NCBI GenBank assembly: GCA_016219145.1 | Contig: JACRCG010000073.1 | Location: forward strand, 1 to 11,022 | Source: Deltaproteobacteria bacterium | GTDB lineage: Bacteria; Desulfobacterota; Desulfuromonadia; Geobacterales; Pseudopelobacteraceae | DNA length: 11,022 nt | Direction of reading: 5' to 3' | Shown: piece after piece, positions 5,919 through 11,022 of the stretch | How positions within the stretch are numbered: position 1 is the stretch's first letter | Layout of the letters: each line of letters opens with the position of its first letter | The notes under the pieces: model-generated | Seen by the model: the letters and a program-made list of their open reading frames with translations, nothing else | Databases searched by the model: none | Told to the model about the DNA's origin: nothing | Made by a program: the position numbers and the translations under genes

Positions 5919-7514
5919 TTAAAATTTCTTCTTCACAAAACTATCCTTCTTTTCGTGCAGATCATCCCGCTCCGGGTAGTCGATATTGTAATGAAGGCCG
6001 CGCGATTCTTTCCGTTTCTGGGCACAGGTTATGATCAGTTCAGCCACTGTGGCGATGTTGCGCAGTTCGATCAGGTCGGAGGTCACGTTAAAGTTCCAGT
6101 AGTATTCTTCAATCTCTCCCTGGATCAGTTTGATCCGGTTCATGGCCCGTGTCAGGCGTTTGTCCGAGCGGACGATTCCAACATAGTTCCACATGGTGCG
6201 ACGTATTTCGTCCCAGTTCTGGGATACGACCACCATCTCGTCGCTGTTGGTGGCGGTGCCTGAATCCCAGACCGGAATTGCCTGCGGGTCAATATGCAGG
6301 GTTTTAAGGGCTTCAACCGAGTGCCTGAAAGCGCGCCCGGCGTAAACGGCCGCTTCAAGGAGAGAATTGCTTGCCAGGCGGTTGGCTCCGTGTAAACCGG
6401 TACAGGCAGCCTCGCCGATTGCATACAGGCCGGGGATGTCGGTTGCGGCATCAAAATTGACCGCCACACCGCCGCAGAGATAGTGGGCGGCCGGCACGAC
6501 CGGCAGCCATTGGCTGGTCATATCCAGACCAAATTCCATGCAGGTCTGGTAAATGTTTGGAAAACGATTGCGGACAACATCGGCCGGCTCGTGAGTTATG
6601 TCGAGAAAGACACAATCATCGCCGCTGGTTTTCATTTCGTTGTCAATGGCTCTGGCCACGATATCTCTGGGGGCCAGATCCTTCAGGTGATGGTACTTCT
6701 CCATGAAGGCGGTCCCATCCCTGCGACGGAGAATAGCTCCTTCGCCGCGCACCGCTTCGGAAATCAGGAATGATTTTGCCAGTGGATGAAAGAGGGTAGT
6801 GGGGTGGAACTGCATGAACTCCATATTGGCAATCGTGGCCCCGGCACGGTATGCCATAGCCACACCGTCACCCGACGCCACGTCCGGGTTGCAGGTGTAC
6901 AGATAGACCTTGCCGGCTCCTCCGCTGGCCAGAAGCGTTATTTTCGAGCTGAAGGTGATGACCCGGTCGTTGTTGATGTCCAGTACGTAGGCGCCCAGGC
7001 AGCGGTTCTGTTCCAACTGGCGGCGCTCTGTTTTTGCGGACGTAACCAGATCGATGGCAATATGATGTTCGTAGATCTTGATATTGGGATGTCGGCTGAC
7101 CTCCTCAACCAGAGCCCGTTCAATCTCGCGACCGGTAATATCTTCGGCGTGCAGGATGCGACGGGCACTGTGACCGCCCTCACGGGTCAAATCGTAGACC
7201 GTGCCATTGGTTGTGAATTTGACGCCCCATTCGATCAGGTTGCGGATAGTTTGCGGCCCTTCCTCAACAACCATCCTGACTACGTCCTCGTGGCAGATGC
7301 CGGCTCCCGCCACCAGAGTGTCCTCGATATGAGCGTCGAAGGAGTCCTCTGCCGAAAATACAGAGGCGATGCCGCCTTGAGCGTACTTGGTTGCTGATTC
7401 CGATATATCACGTTTTGTAACAATGGCGACGTTACCATGGTCGGCAGCCTGCAGGGCGTAGGATAGGCCGGCTATGCCGCTGCCGATGACCAGAAAATCG
7501 CTTTCAATGCGCAT
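5919..7514 (-). CDS. nadB: L-aspartate oxidase
   Basis: This 531-residue flavoprotein oxidises L-aspartate to iminoaspartate, which NadA turns into quinolinate for NAD. Under anaerobic conditions fumarate serves as electron acceptor. The FAD-binding GSGIAG motif is at 11-16, followed by YAQGGIASVF. REGGHSARRI (111-120) holds the substrate-side E112 and H115. TGREI and the C-terminal GLHGANRLASNSLLEA block (GANR at 376-379) are also present. These are the NadB versions of the succinate dehydrogenase/fumarate reductase flavoprotein motifs, and the length fits NadB (540 in Escherichia coli). The frame is open to 7580, but ATG 7512-7514 is chosen: AAGGAAGG precedes it, MRIESDFLVIGSG starts right before the FAD motif, and the promoter lies upstream. 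First gene of a unit with aroQ. Confidence 0.95.
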   Translation of the reverse strand: MRIESDFLVIGSGIAGLSYALQAADHGNVAIVTKRDISESATKYAQGGIASVFSAEDSFDAHIEDTLVAGAGICHEDVVRMVVEEGPQTIRNLIEWGVKFTTNGTVYDLTREGGHSARRILHAEDITGREIERALVEEVSRHPNIKIYEHHIAIDLVTSAKTERRQLEQNRCLGAYVLDINNDRVITFSSKITLLASGGAGKVYLYTCNPDVASGDGVAMAYRAGATIANMEFMQFHPTTLFHPLAKSFLISEAVRGEGAILRRRDGTAFMEKYHHLKDLAPRDIVARAIDNEMKTSGDDCVFLDITHEPADVVRNRFPNIYQTCMEFGLDMTSQWLPVVPAAHYLCGGVAVNFDAATDIPGLYAIGEAACTGLHGANRLASNSLLEAAVYAGRAFRHSVEALKTLHIDPQAIPVWDSGTATNSDEMVVVSQNWDEIRRTMWNYVGIVRSDKRLTRAMNRIKLIQGEIEEYYWNFNVTSDLIELRNIATVAELIITCAQKRKESRGLHYNIDYPERDDLHEKKDSFVKKKF

Positions 7515-7551
7515 ATTGTTTTCCTTCCTTGATGTGCGAACAAGTTGCGGA

Positions 7552-7580
7552 ATTATTGACCCGCGACACGTATTTGTCAA
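7552..7580 (-). promoter_or_regulatory. Consensus-like sigma70 promoter of nadB
   Basis: On the minus strand TTGACA (plus 7575-7580) is followed after exactly 17 bases by AATAAT (plus 7552-7557), five of six -10 positions. The start point would be near 7545, giving a leader of about 30 bases that contains the nadB ribosome site. This also supports the nadB start at 7514, because the longer frame would begin inside the promoter. Confidence 0.7.
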
Positions 7581-7919
7581 GCAGAGAGCGGGGGAGAGGG
7601 CGTTCGAGACCTTCTATGGTATTGAAAACAATAATAAAGCATTTCGTTTTGTCTAATCAGGAAGATGTAAACATATGTTACAATAAAGTGAAATTGTCGC
7701 ATAAAATTAATAATATCAAAGTGTTATATTATAGAACCAACATTTCAACTATTGTTTTAGATTGTCAAACTTTTTGCTTGACATGCAAAATAGTATAGTG
7801 GTACTTCTTTGCTTAAATAAGGTTCGAGTAACTGTAATCAGACAATCTCAGGCAGAAAATATCTGGTCAATTATTTTGCAAATGTAGTATGGTGCTGAAA
7901 AATCTGCTGGAGGTCAAAT
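7581..7919 (+). other. AT-rich spacer upstream of livK
   Basis: No convincing gene is present; the plus-strand frame at 7529-7798 has low-complexity, AT-driven composition and no ribosome site. From about 7620 to 7800 the DNA is far richer in A+T than the genes on either side. It holds a 7-bp dyad (7710-7732) and a second dyad TGTCAA-N9-TTGACA (7763-7783) whose right half is a perfect -35 hexamer, but no good -10 lies 16-18 bases behind it. A weaker pair, TTTTGC at 7772 with TATAGT at 7794, has 16-base spacing. The livK promoter must lie here or just upstream of the GGAGG at 7909-7913, probably under an activator or repressor. Confidence 0.5.
7710..7732. promoter_or_regulatory. Candidate operator dyad upstream of livK
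   Basis: ATAATAT (7710-7716) and ATATTAT (7726-7732) are perfect inverted copies 9 bases apart. It could bind a dimeric regulator of the transporter, but such AT-only dyads arise easily by chance in AT-rich DNA. Confidence 0.25.
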
Positions 7920-7943
7920 ATGAACAGAAAAGGAGAAAGCGTT

Positions 7944-9128
7944 ATGAAATTTGCACAGATTCTGGCGGCAGTCATGTTTATGGTTGTTGGGTTCGTTTCA
8001 CCGGTATTGGCAGCAAAGGACACGGTCAAGATTGGCGCACTGCTGGCTGTGACCGGACCGGCATCTTTTCTCGGCGCGCCTGAAGCCAGGTCGCTTGAGA
8101 TGCTGGTCGCCGGCATCAACAAAAAAGGTGGACTCAAAGGGAAGCAGATCGAACTCATAATCAAGGATACCGGCGCCAGCACCGAAAAGGCGGTTTCTTT
8201 TGCCAAGCAGCTGATCGAGGAGGAGAAAGTACTGGCTATTATTGGCCCTTCCACAAGCGGCGAGACAATGGGCATCAAGAAGCTGGTTGAAGAAGGCAAA
8301 ACCATTCTTATATCCGCAGCCGCGGCAGAAGCGATTGTTAATCCGGTCGGAAAGTATGTCTTCAAGACCCCCCAGAAGGACAGTGATGCTGTTATCAAGA
8401 TTCTGGAGCAGATCAAGAAGATGAAACTTACAAAGGTCGGCATTCTTTCCAGTAATTCAGGATTTGGTAACGCCGGCAAGGGACAGATCGAAAAACTTAT
8501 CGGGGATCACGGCCTTACGATAGTAAGCAACGAGGTATATGATAAAGCGGCCAATGACTTGACCGGAGAAGTGACCAAGGTTAAAGCTTCCGGAGCTGAG
8601 GCTATTATTAACTGGTCGATCGAACCTGCCCAGGCAATCATTATTAAAAACGCCCGCCAGATTGGATTTACCGGTCCGATTTTCCAGAGCCACGGTTTCG
8701 GCAACATCAAGTATGTCGAAGCAGCCGGTGCTGCTGCTGAAGGCGTTATGTTCCCCGCAGGCCGCCTGCTTGTAGCTGATGTTCTCCCCAAGGGGCATCC
8801 CCAGAAAGCGGTTCTGACATCTTACAAGAAGGACTATGAGTCCAAGTTCAAGGAAGATGCCAGTACTTTCGGCGGCCACGCCTATGACGCCATGCTTGTT
8901 CTTCAAAAGGCCATCGAGAAGGCCAACAGCCTGGATAAAGAGGCTGTCAGGACTGCCATTGAGGGTTTGAAGGGTGTTGTCGGTACCGGCGGGGTTTTCA
9001 ATTTCTCAGCCACCGACCATAATGGCCTTGGGATTGACGCCTTCGAAATGCTGACGGTAAAAAATGGCAAGTTTGCACTGTTGGAGCAGGCAGTTGAGAA
9101 GAAAGCGGCGCCCAAAAAGAAGAAATAA
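7944..9128 (+). CDS. livK: Periplasmic substrate-binding protein of a LIV-type amino acid ABC transporter
   Basis: This 394-residue exported type I periplasmic binding protein (Peripla_BP_6 family) captures leucine/isoleucine/valine or a related amino acid for LivHM. MKFAQILAAVMFMVVG followed by SPVLA-AKD is a classic Sec signal with cleavage after ALA-type residues near 23. The mature part starts DTVKIGALLAVTGPASFLG and holds IIGPSTSGETM, the usual ligand-binding region, and GGHAYDAMLVLQKAI near the C-terminus. It ends in an unusual lysine-rich tail (EKKAAPKKKK). Two in-frame starts each have a ribosome site: ATG 7920 (GGAGG, 6 bases) and ATG 7944 (AGGAG, 8 bases). 7944 is preferred because it gives a normal short signal peptide. 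The true ligand cannot be read from sequence. A terminator separates it from livH. Confidence 0.92.
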   Translation: MKFAQILAAVMFMVVGFVSPVLAAKDTVKIGALLAVTGPASFLGAPEARSLEMLVAGINKKGGLKGKQIELIIKDTGASTEKAVSFAKQLIEEEKVLAIIGPSTSGETMGIKKLVEEGKTILISAAAAEAIVNPVGKYVFKTPQKDSDAVIKILEQIKKMKLTKVGILSSNSGFGNAGKGQIEKLIGDHGLTIVSNEVYDKAANDLTGEVTKVKASGAEAIINWSIEPAQAIIIKNARQIGFTGPIFQSHGFGNIKYVEAAGAAAEGVMFPAGRLLVADVLPKGHPQKAVLTSYKKDYESKFKEDASTFGGHAYDAMLVLQKAIEKANSLDKEAVRTAIEGLKGVVGTGGVFNFSATDHNGLGIDAFEMLTVKNGKFALLEQAVEKKAAPKKKK

Positions 9129-9173
9129 TATTTCTATTCAGATAACCGGCGTTTTTGCGGTATTTTTCCCTAG

Positions 9174-9201
9174 ACACGGGGCTTTGGCCCCGTGTTTTTT
9201 T
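9174..9201 (+). terminator. Intrinsic terminator between livK and livH
   Basis: A perfect 9-bp stem (ACACGGGGC at 9174-9182 with GCCCCGTGT at 9187-9195) with the loop TTTG is followed by a run of seven T (9195-9201). It stands 46 bases after the livK stop and 28 before the livH start. It should end most livK transcripts, while partial read-through supplies livH and livM. Confidence 0.88.
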
Positions 9202-9228
9202 CAGAATATTCAGAGGGCGGCGTAAATT

Positions 9229-10113
9229 ATGGAACTGTTACTTCAATATATTGTTGCCGGCGTCACCTACGGCACCATCTACGCTATCGTGGCAATCGGC
9301 TTCAATATTATTTACAACACCACAGGTATCATCAATTTTGCTCAGGGTGAGTTTGTCATGCTGGGGGGTATGACGGCCTTCACGCTCAAAGAATATCTAC
9401 CCCTGCCGGTTGCGATTGTATTAGCTGTCATGATTACCATGATTATCGGCGCAGTGATTGAAATGATATTTATCCGCTGGCTTCACAAACCATCGGTGCT
9501 TCGTATGATAATCATCACCATCGGCCTTTCGATACTCATCCGCGAGACAGCACTTCATATCTGGGGTGAAGGAGTAACCAATCTGCCTTATTTTACCGGC
9601 ACCTCGTTGACTTCAGTCAGTATTGGCGGTGTTTTTGTGTCACCTCAGGTTTTCTGGGCGGTAGGAATAAGTTCTGTTATGGTGGTTCTATTGGGCTTTT
9701 TCTTTAACTATACCCTGATCGGGAAACAGATGCGTGCATGCTCGGCTAATCGCGAAGCTGCGCGGCTCTGCGGGATCAGCTCTCAGAACATGGTAACGCT
9801 TTCGTTCATGCTTAGCGCTGGTATCGGCGCTTTGGGCGGCTGTATTGTTTCTCCAATCACTTCTATCCAGTATGACAGCGGCTCGCAGCTTGCCATCAAG
9901 GGATTCACCGTGGCTATCCTTGGCGGGCTTGGCAACAGCACTGCCGCAGTTGCTGCGGCGATGATACTCGGTATTCTGGAGTCATTCAGCATCTGGGCGC
10001 TCCCGGCGGCATACAAGGATGTAGTCTCGATCGCGATCATGCTCATCATACTTTTCGTGAAACCGAGCGGTCTCTTTGGCAATGCCGCTGCGGCTCGTTT
10101 AAAGGAGTATTAA
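9229..10113 (+). CDS. livH: LIV-type ABC transporter permease LivH
   Basis: This 294-residue inner-membrane permease forms the translocation channel with LivM. The start region carries the family signature IVAIGFNIIYNTTGIINFAQGEFVMLGG. A cytoplasmic EAA-type loop that docks on the LivF/LivG ATPases is at about 168-184 (MRACSANREAARLCGIS). The rest is around eight hydrophobic helices, including the conserved GGLGNSTAAVAAAMILGILES segment near the C-terminus. Length is typical (LivH about 290-308). The ATG is 28 bases after the terminator, with a modest GAGGG-like ribosome site somewhat distant. The stop overlaps the livM start (TAATG at 10111-10115), so the two permeases are translationally coupled. 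Confidence 0.95.
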   Translation: MELLLQYIVAGVTYGTIYAIVAIGFNIIYNTTGIINFAQGEFVMLGGMTAFTLKEYLPLPVAIVLAVMITMIIGAVIEMIFIRWLHKPSVLRMIIITIGLSILIRETALHIWGEGVTNLPYFTGTSLTSVSIGGVFVSPQVFWAVGISSVMVVLLGFFFNYTLIGKQMRACSANREAARLCGISSQNMVTLSFMLSAGIGALGGCIVSPITSIQYDSGSQLAIKGFTVAILGGLGNSTAAVAAAMILGILESFSIWALPAAYKDVVSIAIMLIILFVKPSGLFGNAAAARLKEY

Positions 10114-11021
10114 TGTCCGCCAAATTCCTTCAAATCTCCGGATTTGCACTGGTGATTGTTGCTATCCAGATTTTCACTCAGGTGACAGACAATTCATTTC
10201 ATCTTACCCAGCTTACCATGACGGCATATTACTCGCTTCTGGTCATAGGTCTCTGCATGCTCATCGGTTATGCCGGACAGATATCACTTGGACATGCCGG
10301 TTTTTTCGCCATCGGCGGATATATGTCGGCTTTTCTTACCACACATAATTTCAGCGCCCTGAAAGGAAGCCAGTTTGTCGGCACTCTCTCGAAACTTGGT
10401 GTGCTTGGCGTAAAGAAAGATATGTACGGAGCGGAACTGCTTGCCTTTAATCCCTGGCCGGCCTGTATTCTGTCTGTGTGTACGGTTTTGATCGTTGCCT
10501 ATGTCATCGGGGGGCCTGTTCTGAGACTGAAAGGGCACTACCTGGCGATGGCGACGCTTGGTTTCGGGATCATTATTTACCGGATGGTTCTGGGCTCATC
10601 CGGCCTCGGCGCCGCTGACGGCATTTCCGGTGTTCCGGGTTTTTCAATTTTACCCGGAGTAATGATCGGAGGCAGCGGTTCGGGGAAAATCCTCAACTAT
10701 TACGTCGCATGGGGAATTGTAATTGCCGGAATGACATTTCTGCTGAATCTGATCGGCTCGCGTGTTGGGCGTGCGCTTTCCGCGATCCATGGCGCCGAGG
10801 ATGCGGCTGAGGCCATGGGGATCCCGACTGCAAATTACAAACTGAGGGTTTTTGTATTCCCAATACCTATCCCTCTCCACCTTTGGGTGGCAGTAATCGG
10901 AGGCTTCCTGATAATCTCCTTTTTCCCAAGAGTCGCTTGGCAAGCTCACCTTGGCGGTCTAGTCCTCGGCCTCATTGCTGGCTATTTTTTTAGAAAGTGC
11001 CAGCGCTTCTTTTTGGTGTGA
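10113..11021 (+). CDS. livM: LIV-type permease LivM, chimeric: C-terminus replaced by a rhomboid-like segment
   Basis: Residues 1-249 are an ordinary LivM, the second channel subunit. Signature segments are LLVIGLCMLIGYAGQISLGHAGFFAIGGY, LRLKGHYLAMATLGFGIIIYRMV, GADGIxG-like GAADGISGVPG, and the ATPase-docking loop GRALSAIHGAEDAAEAMGI. From base 10860 the LivM pattern stops: the expected helices after KLRVFVF, about 80-100 residues, are missing. Instead about 53 residues unlike any LivM follow to the TGA at 11019-11021. The start is well set by AAAGGAG at 10101-10107 and the overlap with livH. As it stands this protein lacks the last membrane helices and is unlikely to work as a LivM. LivM identity of the first part is firm; the nature of the tail is covered separately. 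Confidence 0.85.
   Translation: MSAKFLQISGFALVIVAIQIFTQVTDNSFHLTQLTMTAYYSLLVIGLCMLIGYAGQISLGHAGFFAIGGYMSAFLTTHNFSALKGSQFVGTLSKLGVLGVKKDMYGAELLAFNPWPACILSVCTVLIVAYVIGGPVLRLKGHYLAMATLGFGIIIYRMVLGSSGLGAADGISGVPGFSILPGVMIGGSGSGKILNYYVAWGIVIAGMTFLLNLIGSRVGRALSAIHGAEDAAEAMGIPTANYKLRVFVFPIPIPLHLWVAVIGGFLIISFFPRVAWQAHLGGLVLGLIAGYFFRKCQRFFLV
10860..11021 (+). other. Rhomboid-protease-like C-terminal fragment fused in frame to LivM
   Basis: The tail reads PIPIPLHLWVAVIGG, FLIISFFP, then AWQAHLGGLVLGLIAGYFF and a short basic end. By memory this is the last two membrane helices of the rhomboid family as found in archaea and some bacteria: PxPIPLWVAVIGG before the penultimate helix, and AWQAHLGG(L/A)xxGLxxG with the catalytic His and the helix-packing glycines in the last. 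The catalytic serine helix (GxSG) is absent, so no protease activity is possible from this part alone. The segment ends in a proper stop one base before the window edge. It is either a foreign join near a contig end or a true fusion scar; the rhomboid call is by pattern only. Confidence 0.65.
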
Positions 11022-11022
11022 C

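Noticed and set aside
7515..7580. N-terminal extension of NadB to base 7580
   Set aside because: It would start inside the nadB -35 box, and homologues begin just before the FAD-binding motif.
7529..7798. 89-residue plus-strand ORF in the spacer before livK
   Set aside because: It starts over the nadB promoter, has AT-driven composition, no ribosome site and no domain.
7799..7814. Sigma54-like -24/-12 site (TGG...TTTGCTT) upstream of livK
   Set aside because: GG and GC are 11 bases apart, one short of the required 12, and sigma54 spacing is strict.

Overview
The window looks like chromosomal DNA of an anaerobic, Geobacter-like deltaproteobacterium (Desulfuromonadia). This rests on recalled protein likeness, not a database search. 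The pointers are the dockerin-like tail of the first gene with its duplicated IAEVQ motif, the lipoprotein TlpA/CcdA pair, NadB beside a monofunctional chorismate mutase, and a LIV-type ABC transporter. No rRNA, tRNA, CRISPR array, transposase or phage gene was seen.

Layout. (a) 1-908 (+) is the 3' end of a secreted Ig-like/cohesin-like/dockerin-like protein, followed by a hairpin and a good intrinsic terminator. That terminator lies inside the 3' end of the convergent gene. (b) 1012-2388 (-) is a DEAD-box RNA helicase of the RhlB/RhlE group. (c) 2549-5242 (+), divergent from the helicase and behind a good sigma70-like promoter, is a tight four-gene unit: long-chain polyprenyl diphosphate synthase (quinone side chain), TlpA/ResA-like thioredoxin lipoprotein, CcdA-type thiol transporter, and a small VOC-fold protein whose start overlaps the ccdA stop. 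(d) 5252-5351 is an imperfect inverted repeat built of GCGGAT units between convergent operons. (e) 5398-7514 (-) is a three-gene unit transcribed nadB, then AroQ chorismate mutase, then a 69-residue free-standing domain resembling the N-terminal regulatory domain of DAHP synthase. A consensus-like promoter precedes nadB. (f) 7581-7919 is an AT-rich spacer with dyads. (g) 7944-11021 (+) is a LIV-type cluster: livK, an intrinsic terminator, livH and livM.

How the genes work together. TlpA and CcdA form a periplasmic disulfide-reducing relay of the kind used in cytochrome c maturation, and they sit with a quinone side-chain enzyme, so the unit serves respiratory electron transport. NadB starts NAD synthesis from aspartate. 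The two small genes behind it belong to, or regulate, aromatic amino acid synthesis. LivK binds an amino acid in the periplasm and LivH/LivM form the channel; the LivF/LivG ATPases are not in the window.

The most anomalous point is the right edge. LivM reads normally to about residue 249 (base 10859). It then changes in frame into about 53 residues that look like the C-terminal membrane helices of a rhomboid protease, including the AWQAHLGG motif with the catalytic histidine. This is either a real gene fusion or recombination, or more likely a chimeric join near a contig edge. The second point of interest is that two modules usually fused to DAHP synthase (AroQ and the ferredoxin-like domain) occur here as separate overlapping genes behind nadB.
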